Origin: Anaerolinea sp.
GTDB lineage: Bacteria > Chloroflexota > Anaerolineae > Anaerolineales > Villigracilaceae
Direction of reading: 5' to 3'
Assembly (NCBI GenBank): GCA_020720965.1
Contig: DYNS01000235.1
Coordinates: 1 to 5,024 of the forward strand
DNA length: 5,024 nt
Shown: in pieces, positions 1 to 5,024 of the stretch
Numbering within the stretch: the first letter of the stretch is position 1
Layout: the number at the start of each line of letters is the position of its first letter
The notes under the pieces: model-generated
What the model saw: the letters and a program-made list of their open reading frames with translations, nothing else
The model's database searches: none
What the model was told of the DNA's origin: nothing
Translations under genes and position numbers: made by a program

Positions 1-918
1 GTAAGGGTCATCACCCACGAGGTGGGATTCCAGCCTTTTAGCGGGTACTTCACCGAGGGCGAGGCGACTGCTTATCCCATTTCCATCCCCCCCCATTTTG
101 CCCTGAACGATTCTCAGAATGCCCGCCTGGATGCCTACCTGGAGAACCGCTTTAAGGGCAACTTTAGCATGGCGGGGATTAAGTTTTGGGCAGAAATGAA
201 AGACTTGGACAAGGCTTTTTTGCAAAAAGCTTCCGGTTTTAAGCAAATGGTGCCCATTTTTACCAATGTGGTGTTTGACACCAGCCAACCGCACGCCAAT
301 ACCCTATTTACGGAGATGTTCGCCTGGCTGGATGCCCTGCTGGAAGTGATGCAAGCGCACCCGGAAACGCTTTTTGTGCTGCGTGCTCACCCAGACGAAG
401 CCCGCCCCGGCAAGGAAAGCCGGGAAAGTGTGAGCGATTGGGTGCGGGCGCGCCGCGCCAAGGCGCTGCCCAACCTGGTGTATATTCCGCCGGGGGAGTA
501 TGTAAGCTCTTACGCGCTGATTGCCCGCGCCAAATTTGTGCTTATTTACAATTCCACCATCGGGCTGGAAGCCTCCATTTTGGGGGCGGCGGTGTTGAGC
601 GCAGGCAGGGCAAGGTTTACGCAGTACCCCACTGTGTTTTTCCCCGCCTCGGCAGAGGAATACCTTGCCACGCTGGAGGCGTTTTTGCAAGCGGAATCGG
701 TTTCTGCGCCGCCAGAGTTTCAACTTCAGGCAAGGCGATTTTTATATTATCAGTTGTACCGCACCTCCCTGCCTTTTAACTCGTTTTTGGAAAACGGTGT
801 GCTGCCTGTGAATGCCCGCCTGAAGAGTTTTGACCCACAGACCCTTAAGCAAAGCCCTGCCATCCAAACCGTGCTGAAAGGTCTGCTGGCGGGCGGCGAT
901 TTTTTGCTGGAAGAGTAA
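1..918 (+). CDS. Capsule polysaccharide biosynthesis-type (GT-B-like) glycosyltransferase, 5'-partial
   Basis: The frame is open from base 1 and reads VRVITHEVGFQPF, so the gene begins before the window; the GTG at 22 is an internal Val codon, not a convincing start. About 305 residues are visible, ending in TAA. Seen: an N-terminal HEVGFQ...FTEGEATAYP segment; a beta-strand then RAHPDE (nt 382-399); PNLVYIPPGEYVSSYALI, which resembles a nucleotide-sugar-site loop; and YNSTIGLEA (nt 547-573) followed by a small-residue stretch ILGAAVLSAG. The HP motif plus the late 'STxGLEA...G.PV' motif is the pattern of the capsule synthesis family that includes KpsC and KpsS, which transfer sugars to cell-surface polysaccharide or its lipid anchor on the cytoplasmic face of the membrane. 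The family call rests on motif recall; donor and acceptor sugars cannot be told. No signal peptide or membrane segment is seen in the visible part. It is probably cotranscribed with the small gene six bases downstream. Alternative: another GT-B enzyme of surface carbohydrate synthesis. Confidence 0.62.
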   Translation, partial: VRVITHEVGFQPFSGYFTEGEATAYPISIPPHFALNDSQNARLDAYLENRFKGNFSMAGIKFWAEMKDLDKAFLQKASGFKQMVPIFTNVVFDTSQPHANTLFTEMFAWLDALLEVMQAHPETLFVLRAHPDEARPGKESRESVSDWVRARRAKALPNLVYIPPGEYVSSYALIARAKFVLIYNSTIGLEASILGAAVLSAGRARFTQYPTVFFPASAEEYLATLEAFLQAESVSAPPEFQLQARRFLYYQLYRTSLPFNSFLENGVLPVNARLKSFDPQTLKQSPAIQTVLKGLLAGGDFLLEE

Positions 919-924
919 CCCACC

Positions 925-1266
925 ATGAAAGATTGGCAAACCGAACTACAGGAAGAACTGCAAGCCGCCCAACAAGCGCGTCAGCGCGGCAACGAGGGGC
1001 AAGCCCGCGTCTGCGCCCGCCGCGCCGCCGGGGTTGCCCTACGGGAACATTTTCGGCGGCATGGGGTGGAGGTTCGCAGCCCCAGCGCCTACGAACTTCT
1101 GCAACAATTTGCCGCTCTGCCCCAAACGCCTGCCGCCCTCCAGGAGACCGCCCGGCGGCTGACCATGCGGGTAAACGAAGCCTTTGAACTGCCCCCGGAG
1201 GTAGATTTGCTGCAAGAAACCCGCCTGCTCTGCCGCGCCCTGCTGCCGGATGCTTCGTTTGTGTAG
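925..1266 (+). CDS. Small helical protein of unknown function (possible HEPN-like fold)
   Basis: A 113-residue protein that I do not recognise by name. It is almost entirely helical in character, rich in Ala, Gln, Leu, Arg and Glu, with no signal peptide or membrane segment, so it is probably cytoplasmic. Residues 5-45 look like two amphipathic helices (QEELQAAQQARQRG, then ARVCARRAAGVALREHF); residues 53-85 and 92-107 look like two more. The pattern of an Ala-rich second helix, a 'SAYELLQQF' third helix and a closing 'DLLQETRLLCRALL' helix recalls the four-helix HEPN fold. The catalytic R-x4-6-H is not in its usual C-terminal place; the only similar spacing is Arg40-His46 in the second helix. 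The ATG lies six bases after the preceding stop codon. A GGAAGAG stretch at the end of the upstream gene could serve as a weak ribosome binding site. The tight spacing and the terminator 19 bases downstream suggest it is the last gene of an operon with the glycosyltransferase. Fold assignment is tentative. Confidence 0.68.
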   Translation: MKDWQTELQEELQAAQQARQRGNEGQARVCARRAAGVALREHFRRHGVEVRSPSAYELLQQFAALPQTPAALQETARRLTMRVNEAFELPPEVDLLQETRLLCRALLPDASFV

Positions 1267-1285
1267 GTTGTGCCGTTAAAACGTT

Positions 1286-1325
1286 TGTGGGGCTGCCCAA
1301 CCTTTTGGGCAGCCCCACATTTTTT
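1286..1325 (+). terminator. Strong intrinsic terminator between convergent genes
   Basis: A perfect 15-bp stem, TGTGGGGCTGCCCAA at 1286-1300 and TTGGGCAGCCCCACA at 1305-1319, closes a CCTT tetraloop and is followed by six T (1320-1325). On the + strand this is a textbook Rho-independent terminator, starting 19 bases after the small helical gene's stop codon. It also lies about 19 bases beyond the fhs stop on the other strand. In that direction the bases after the stem are AACGTTTTAAC, a poor U tract, so termination of fhs transcripts should be weaker or less precise. Confidence 0.93.
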
Positions 1326-1338
1326 CTTGGCTAACCGG

Positions 1339-3240
1339 CTAGAACAAGCCCAAAACCTTGCCTGTTTCCAGGTCTATATCCACATCATAAAAGACGGGGC
1401 GGGTGGGCAAGCCCGGCATGGTTCGCATTTCGCCCAGCAAGGGGTAGATGAAGCCCGCTCCCACGCTGGCACGGACATCCCGCACCGGCACGCGGAACCC
1501 GGTGGGCGCGCCCTTCAGGTTCGGGTCGGTGCTGAAGGAGAGGTGGGTTTTTGCCATGCAGATGGGCAAATTGTCAAAGCCGAGTTTGGTGTACAGTTCC
1601 AATTGGGTTTCGGCTTCGGGGGAGAAATCCACCCCATCTGCACCGTAAATTTCGCGGGCAATGGTTTCAATCTTCTCTTTGAGAGAAATTTCCAGCGGGT
1701 ATAAAAAGCGGAAGTTGCTGGGTTGCTCTGCGGCGCGGACAACGGCTTCGGCGAGGGCGATGGCGCCTTTGCCGCCTTCCATCCAATGCCGGGAGACGAC
1801 TGCATCCATTGCCCCGGCGCGAAGCGCAGCCTGACGCACCAATTCCACCTCGGCAGCGGTATCATCTTTGAAGGAGTTGACCGCGACAACAACATTTACG
1901 CCGTATTTGAGAGCGTTTTGGATGTGCCTTTCCATGTTGGGCAAACCTTTTTGGAGCAGTTCCAGGTTTTCCTGGGTATATTCCGAGGCAAGGGGTTTGC
2001 CTGCCACCACTTTGGGTCCGCCGCCGTGCATCTTGAGGGCGCGAACAGTGGCAACGAGGACGACAACCTGGGGGATAAGCCCGGAATAGCGACACTTGAT
2101 TCCGAAGAATTTTTCCATGCCAATATCTGCCCCAAAGCCAGATTCGGTGACAACGTAGTCTGCCAGTTTGAGGGCGATTTTGTCGGCGATGATGGAGGAT
2201 TGCCCGTGCGCGATGTTGGCAAACGGTCCGGCGTGGACAAAGGCGGGGGTTCCTTCGAGGGTCTGCATGAGATTGGGTTTGATGGCGTCTTTCATCAGCA
2301 CGGTCAGCGCCCCGGCAACGCCCAAATCTTCGGCGGTGACGGCTTCTCCGGCGCGGTTGGTGCCGATGACGATGCGCCCGAATCGCTCGCGCATATCTTC
2401 CAGCCCGGTGGTAAGGGCGAGGACTGCCATAATTTCACTGGCTACGGTGATGTCGAAACCGGTTTTGCGCTCGAATCCGGCTTCATCTTTGCCTTCGCCA
2501 ACCGTAATCTCCCGCAAGAAGCGGTCGTTGGTGTCCATCACCCGCCGCCAGGTGATGGTGGCAGGGTCAATATCCAGGCGGGCAAAGCGGCTGCGCTCGG
2601 CGGGGGTCAGGTCGTTGGGGTTGGTTTTTTCAATGCCCAGTTTCTTCAGGCGGCGCAGCATGGAGGGGGAGAATTTTCGGCTGCCGTCTTTGGCGGCGGG
2701 GCAGAGGGCGTTGAAGAGTTTTTCGTCATCCTGTTTGGCTTCGTGCATCATCCGCACGTCTATGGCGGCGGCGAGCAGGTTATTGGCAGCGGTGATGGCG
2801 TGAATGTCGCCGGTGAGGTGCAGGTTGAAATCTTCCATGGGGATAATCTGGCTGTATCCGCCGCCTGCCGCGCCGCCCTTAATGCCAAAGGTAGGTCCCT
2901 GCGAGGGCTGCCGAATGGCGGTGATGACGTTTTTGCCCAAATGCGCCCCCAACGCCTGGCTTAAGCCTACGGTAGTGGTGGTTTTGCCTTCGCCCAAGGG
3001 GGTGGGGGTGATGGCGGTTACGTCCACATATTTTCCGTCCGGGCGACCTTTCAGGCGTTCCAAAATCTCCAGTTTCACTTTGGCTTTGTAGGGACCGTAC
3101 AGTTCCAACTCTTCTGGCAGAATGCCGAGTTCTTCGGCTATTTGGGTAATGGGTTTAAGGGTGGCTTCTTGAGCAATGTCAATATCAGATGGAACGGGTA
3201 CGCGCAGGTGAAGCGGGGTTGGGCGGAAATTGCGAGACAT
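1339..3240 (-). CDS. fhs: Formate-tetrahydrofolate ligase (10-formyl-THF synthetase), long form
   Basis: This cytoplasmic enzyme (EC 6.3.4.3) joins formate to tetrahydrofolate using ATP, giving 10-formyl-THF for purine synthesis, Met-tRNA formylation or the methyl branch of the Wood-Ljungdahl pathway. The 633-residue protein has the P-loop TPTPLGEGKTTTT (78-90), the first family signature GIKGGAAGGGYSQ (119-131), HGQSSIIAD (345-353), the second signature VATVRALKMHGG (396-407), KTHLSFS (564-570) and a C-terminal MPGLPTRP...GLF. Typical bacterial enzymes have about 556-560 residues. The excess comes mainly from an insert at about 168-224, between IDVRMMHE and LDIDPATITWRRV, plus a short one at about 408-420. 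Both also occur in the C-terminal domain of eukaryotic C1-THF synthases, as far as I recall. No dehydrogenase/cyclohydrolase domain is fused to it. The start is fixed by AAAGGAG five bases before the ATG and by no family sequence being lost. It has its own candidate promoter and faces the shared terminator. All key motifs are intact and no frameshift is seen. Confidence 0.97.
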   Translation of the reverse strand: MSRNFRPTPLHLRVPVPSDIDIAQEATLKPITQIAEELGILPEELELYGPYKAKVKLEILERLKGRPDGKYVDVTAITPTPLGEGKTTTTVGLSQALGAHLGKNVITAIRQPSQGPTFGIKGGAAGGGYSQIIPMEDFNLHLTGDIHAITAANNLLAAAIDVRMMHEAKQDDEKLFNALCPAAKDGSRKFSPSMLRRLKKLGIEKTNPNDLTPAERSRFARLDIDPATITWRRVMDTNDRFLREITVGEGKDEAGFERKTGFDITVASEIMAVLALTTGLEDMRERFGRIVIGTNRAGEAVTAEDLGVAGALTVLMKDAIKPNLMQTLEGTPAFVHAGPFANIAHGQSSIIADKIALKLADYVVTESGFGADIGMEKFFGIKCRYSGLIPQVVVLVATVRALKMHGGGPKVVAGKPLASEYTQENLELLQKGLPNMERHIQNALKYGVNVVVAVNSFKDDTAAEVELVRQAALRAGAMDAVVSRHWMEGGKGAIALAEAVVRAAEQPSNFRFLYPLEISLKEKIETIAREIYGADGVDFSPEAETQLELYTKLGFDNLPICMAKTHLSFSTDPNLKGAPTGFRVPVRDVRASVGAGFIYPLLGEMRTMPGLPTRPVFYDVDIDLETGKVLGLF

Positions 3241-3245
3241 GGATT

Positions 3246-3252
3246 CTCCTTT
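3246..3252 (-). promoter_or_regulatory. Ribosome binding site of fhs
   Basis: On the minus strand AAAGGAG lies five bases (AATCC) before the fhs ATG. It is the only clear Shine-Dalgarno sequence in front of a start codon in the window and confirms the chosen start. Confidence 0.88.
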
Positions 3253-3266
3253 GTGAATAAAAATGA

Positions 3267-3285
3267 GAGCCCCAAGCGCAGGCTC
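3267..3285 (-). other. Small hairpin in the fhs 5' leader
   Basis: GAGCC and GGCTC form a 5-bp stem around a 9-base loop in the region between the predicted fhs transcription start and the ribosome binding site. On the minus strand it is followed by TCATTTTTATTC. This could be a weak attenuator or terminator of the upstream kinase transcript, or chance. The stem is too short for a firm call. Confidence 0.25.
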
Positions 3286-3296
3286 AGGACTCTTTT

Positions 3297-3326
3297 AGTA
3301 TAGAGAAAATGGGTCGGGTAAGGCAA
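3297..3326 (-). promoter_or_regulatory. Candidate sigma-70-type promoter for fhs
   Basis: Reading the minus strand, TTGCCT (3326-3321, 4 of 6 matches to TTGACA) is followed after 18 bases by TATACT (3302-3297, 5 of 6 matches to TATAAT). Transcription would start near 3290, giving a leader of about 50 bases that includes the hairpin and the ribosome binding site. It lies in the 96-bp gap between the kinase stop codon and the fhs ATG, where a promoter is expected. No strong terminator follows the kinase gene, so fhs may also receive read-through transcription. Confidence 0.55.
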
Positions 3327-3336
3327 GAGATTTTTG

Positions 3337-4140
3337 TCACTCGTTTTTTGTGTCCGTTGTAATGAGGCTGCCGGGGGTTTCGCCTCTCAGAACGCGGCGC
3401 AGGTTGCCCGGCGGCAACCCGGAGAAGATTTGAACGCTCAGCCCTGGAATTTTCTGCGCGAGGGCAAGCATTTCCTCCACCTTGGATTCCATCCCGCCGG
3501 TAACATCTGCGCCCTGTGATTTTCCCACCCCGGCGCGAATGGCTTGGTAAGTAGCCGGGGTAATTCGCTCCACTTTTTTCTGTCGGGCAGGAAAATCCGC
3601 CCAAACGGCTTCTTCCAAACCGGCGAGCAGAATCCGTTGCGGGGTTATTTCTGCGCCCAGGTGGGCGAATAAATCCTCGGTGGAGAGGATTGCAATGCCA
3701 CCCTCCAGGTCCAGGACAACATCCCCAAATATGACCGGTACAACCCCGGCGGCAAGGGCGCGGGTGAGGGGGGAGGTCTCCCAAGTGTGTAATTTTCCGC
3801 CCCTGGTCTGCGCCGCCGCCCGCACCGGAAAAGCCACAACCGGCAGCCCGGCGCGGTGTAGAGAGTCCATCACATGCTGGTTAAGCGCAGCGGCGCGGTA
3901 GCCAATTTCTGCAAAGTTTTTTTGCCAGTTGCGTTTTCCATCGGTTTTTAGGGTTTGCGCCGCCACATGCCCAAAGGAGCCAGAACCATGCCCCAAAACG
4001 AGAGCCAGAGAGGGGTCGGCTTGCCGGGCTTCCGCCAACTGCCCGGCGAGCGATTCTAATACATCGGCGCGGAGGGTGTAGGGGCGGGTCTTATCCGTAA
4101 TGAGCGAGCCGCCCAATTTGAGAAAAACAAGTTCCGTCAT
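3337..4140 (-). CDS. Isopentenyl phosphate kinase (amino acid kinase family)
   Basis: Predicted to phosphorylate isopentenyl phosphate with ATP to isopentenyl diphosphate (EC 2.7.4.26), the last step of the archaeal-type alternative mevalonate pathway, in the cytoplasm. The 267 residues match the family length of about 250-270. Seen in order: KLGGSLITDK (8-17), the ATP phosphate-binding start; HGSGSFGH (51-58), whose last His matches the substrate-phosphate-binding catalytic His of known isopentenyl phosphate kinases; PVIFGDVVLD (135-144); ILSTEDL (151-157); and DVTGGMESKV (212-221), a strong family hallmark. One oddity: where archaeal members have TDVDGV, this protein reads GLEEAV (174-179). 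The related fosfomycin kinase FomA is an alternative, but the DVTGGM block, the length and known occurrence in Chloroflexota favour isopentenyl phosphate kinase. The ATG sets the LKLGGS motif at the usual distance from the N-terminus. No Shine-Dalgarno sequence precedes it; a TATAAT lies six bases upstream. It is the first gene of a two-gene minus-strand run with fhs. Confidence 0.9.
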   Translation of the reverse strand: MTELVFLKLGGSLITDKTRPYTLRADVLESLAGQLAEARQADPSLALVLGHGSGSFGHVAAQTLKTDGKRNWQKNFAEIGYRAAALNQHVMDSLHRAGLPVVAFPVRAAAQTRGGKLHTWETSPLTRALAAGVVPVIFGDVVLDLEGGIAILSTEDLFAHLGAEITPQRILLAGLEEAVWADFPARQKKVERITPATYQAIRAGVGKSQGADVTGGMESKVEEMLALAQKIPGLSVQIFSGLPPGNLRRVLRGETPGSLITTDTKNE

Positions 4141-4176
4141 GCGGCAATTATAAGAGGAAACGGTATAATTTCGGCT
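4141..4176. promoter_or_regulatory. Compact divergent promoter with back-to-back -10 boxes
   Basis: This 36-bp spacer separates two divergent start codons. On the plus strand TATAAT (4164-4169) ends seven bases before the ATG at 4177. On the minus strand another perfect TATAAT (4152-4147) ends six bases before the kinase ATG. The two boxes are part of a 7-bp inverted repeat, AATTATA at 4146-4152 and TATAATT at 4164-4170, with 11 bases between the arms. Transcription starting the usual 6-8 bases after each box would begin at or next to each start codon, giving leaderless messages, in line with the missing Shine-Dalgarno sequences. The -35 regions are poor: GCGGCA for the plus strand and GCCGAA for the minus strand, both at 17-base spacing. 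Confidence 0.6.
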
Positions 4177-5024
4177 ATGGACATTAGAACAGGCATTCAG
4201 ACCGCCATTTTTCTCGCCGGGCTAGGGGTATTATTTTTATTCTGGTCTGGTTTTCAAACCCTGCGCTCCACGCGGCGGCTGATGTATTTTCAGTTGCGCC
4301 AAAAACGCATCCGCGAGGGGACCAAAGCCCTGCTAAGCGGGTTGGGCTTGCTGGCTTTGGGGCTTGCCTTGGCGCAATTCGGCGAGCCGGTTGCCTACCA
4401 GTTCTTTCCGCCTTCGCCCACCATCACCCTCACGCCAACCATCACCCTCACCCCAACCATTACGCTGACTCCCACCATCAGCCTCACCCCCACCCTCACC
4501 GAAACGCCCTCCACCACCGATACACCCACCATCACCCTCACGCCCTTCATCCCCCTGGCGCTCTCCACCCAATTCAGCAGCATCGTCACCCCAGACCCGG
4601 CAGCCATCTTTAGCCCCCTGGTCTTTGCCAGAGATTTTGAACCCAACTCTTACCAACCCATTCAGGAGGGAACGGTCTTTACCAACCCCATCCGACAGAT
4701 TGTGGCGTTATATAGTTACAACAACATGAGCGCCGGAACCCAATGGACAGCGCTCTGGATTCGAGACGGCGAAGTTGTCCACTCCGAAACCGCCCCCTGG
4801 GATGGCAGCACCGGCGGCTACGGCTACACCGCCTGGCAAGCCTCGCCAGAAGAGTGGCTGCCGGGCAACTACGAAGTGCAAATTTTTGCCGGGCAGGAAT
4901 GGAAGGTCGTGGGGCGCTTCGTGGTGGAAGGCGACCCGCCCACCTCCACACCCACCCGCACCCCCACTCACACCTCCACCCGCACCTTCACCTCGCCGGG
5001 CGTGCCGGGGGCTTCCACGGGAAT
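4177..5024 (+). CDS. Membrane-anchored surface protein with TPT stalk and extracellular domain, 3'-partial
   Basis: The frame stays open from this ATG to the window edge, giving 282 residues with no stop codon. Two hydrophobic helices are visible, at about 6-25 (AIFLAGLGVLFLFWSGF) and 51-68 (ALLSGLGLLALGLALAQF), joined by a strongly basic loop at 29-50. By the positive-inside rule the loop is cytoplasmic and both ends face outward. Residues 81-122 form a Thr/Pro stalk of PTITLT hexads. Residues about 145-252 form a globular domain rich in Trp, Tyr and beta-prone stretches (TALWIRDGEVV, GNYEVQIFAGQEWKVVGRFVVEG), resembling an Ig-like or CARDB-like fold. A second stalk, PTSTPTRTPTHTSTRT, begins at 255 and continues towards the edge. 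The layout of anchor, TPT linker and beta domain is familiar from Chloroflexota surface proteins, but I cannot name a specific family or ligand. It is divergent from the kinase gene and has no Shine-Dalgarno sequence. Confidence 0.83.
   Translation, partial: MDIRTGIQTAIFLAGLGVLFLFWSGFQTLRSTRRLMYFQLRQKRIREGTKALLSGLGLLALGLALAQFGEPVAYQFFPPSPTITLTPTITLTPTITLTPTISLTPTLTETPSTTDTPTITLTPFIPLALSTQFSSIVTPDPAAIFSPLVFARDFEPNSYQPIQEGTVFTNPIRQIVALYSYNNMSAGTQWTALWIRDGEVVHSETAPWDGSTGGYGYTAWQASPEEWLPGNYEVQIFAGQEWKVVGRFVVEGDPPTSTPTRTPTHTSTRTFTSPGVPGASTG
4417..4542 (+). repeat. 18-bp in-frame tandem repeat encoding PTITLT hexads
   Basis: Four consecutive 18-base units encode PTITLT, PTITLT, PTITLT and PTISLT, followed by a shortened PTLT (to 4500). 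A further PTITLT copy lies at 4525-4542 after a degenerate stretch, ETPSTTDT. Copies differ mostly at third codon positions (ATC/ATT, CTC/CTG, ACG/ACC/ACT, CCA/CCC), so the repeat is held at the protein level and is not a fresh DNA duplication. It forms the extended, possibly glycosylated stalk between the membrane helix and the outer domain. Confidence 0.9.
4936..4995 (+). repeat. Second Thr/Pro/Ser/Arg linker coding region
   Basis: This low-complexity stretch encodes P-P-T-S-T-P-T-R-T-P-T-H-T-S-T-R-T-F-T-S. It differs from the first stalk in using Ser, Arg and His instead of Ile and Leu at the variable positions. It probably links the first extracellular domain to a further domain beyond the window. 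Confidence 0.75.

Noticed and set aside
22..24. GTG as the true start of the glycosyltransferase
   Set aside because: The frame is open upstream and reads VRVITHE, which looks like continuous family sequence; no ribosome binding site precedes the GTG. The gene is treated as 5'-partial.
933..1187. Second plus-strand frame (84 codons) inside the small helical gene
   Set aside because: Its Arg/Pro/Ser-rich, low-complexity translation and lack of a ribosome binding site mark it as a shadow of the 925-1266 frame.
845..1318. Minus-strand open frame covering the small helical gene and the terminator
   Set aside because: It runs through the terminator stem, is Arg/Pro/Gly-rich as expected for an antisense GC-rich frame, and conflicts with the better plus-strand gene at 925-1266.
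1723..2964. A 413-codon open frame on the plus strand, antisense to fhs
   Set aside because: It lies wholly within fhs, a certain gene; its translation is Gly/Phe/His-rich without a recognisable motif, and no ribosome binding site was seen. Codon bias of fhs explains it.
4417..4542. Possible CRISPR or other short direct repeat array
   Set aside because: The units are 18 bases, in frame, contiguous without spacers and diverge at third codon positions, so this is a protein repeat.
4333..4656. Minus-strand open frames encoding VMVGV- and GEGDGG-type repeats opposite the surface protein
   Set aside because: They are mirror images of the PTITLT repeat on the plus strand and have no independent support.
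4679..4971. Minus-strand open frames opposite the extracellular domain
   Set aside because: The plus-strand frame here continues the surface protein with coherent protein character; the reverse frames have no motif or start signal.

Overview
The window is GC-rich bacterial DNA and most likely comes from the phylum Chloroflexota, probably Anaerolineae or a relative. Three features point there together: an archaeal-type isopentenyl phosphate kinase, which is known in some Chloroflexota; a long C1-tetrahydrofolate-synthase-like formate ligase; and a membrane-anchored surface protein with a TPTITLTPT threonine/proline stalk, typical of that phylum. The assignment is inferred from protein character and recall, not from a database search. 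Coding density is high. The only gaps are 6, 72, 96 and 36 bases, and each of the three larger ones carries a recognisable signal.

Layout. Positions 1-918 (+) hold the 3' part of a capsule-type glycosyltransferase gene that starts before the window. A small unrecognised helical protein follows at 925-1266 (+), six bases downstream and probably in the same operon. A near-ideal intrinsic terminator (1286-1325) closes this pair. It also lies tail-to-tail with fhs (3240-1339, -), the formate-tetrahydrofolate ligase gene, which has a good ribosome binding site and a plausible sigma-70-type promoter of its own. Upstream of fhs on the same strand is the isopentenyl phosphate kinase gene (4140-3337, -). 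A 36-bp divergent spacer separates it from a gene that runs off the right edge (4177-5024, +). That gene encodes a two-helix membrane protein with Thr/Pro-rich stalks and an extracellular domain.

How the genes fit together. The window joins three functional themes rather than one pathway: surface polysaccharide synthesis on the left, central one-carbon and isoprenoid metabolism in the middle, and a cell-surface protein on the right. No CRISPR array, insertion sequence, tRNA, rRNA or phage feature was seen, and nothing amounts to a clear new multi-gene system. The points most worth a second look are the compact divergent spacer (4141-4176), where two back-to-back TATAAT boxes sit 6-7 bases from opposed start codons with no Shine-Dalgarno sequence on either side; the eukaryote-like form of the formate ligase; and the kinase's altered nucleotide-site motif.
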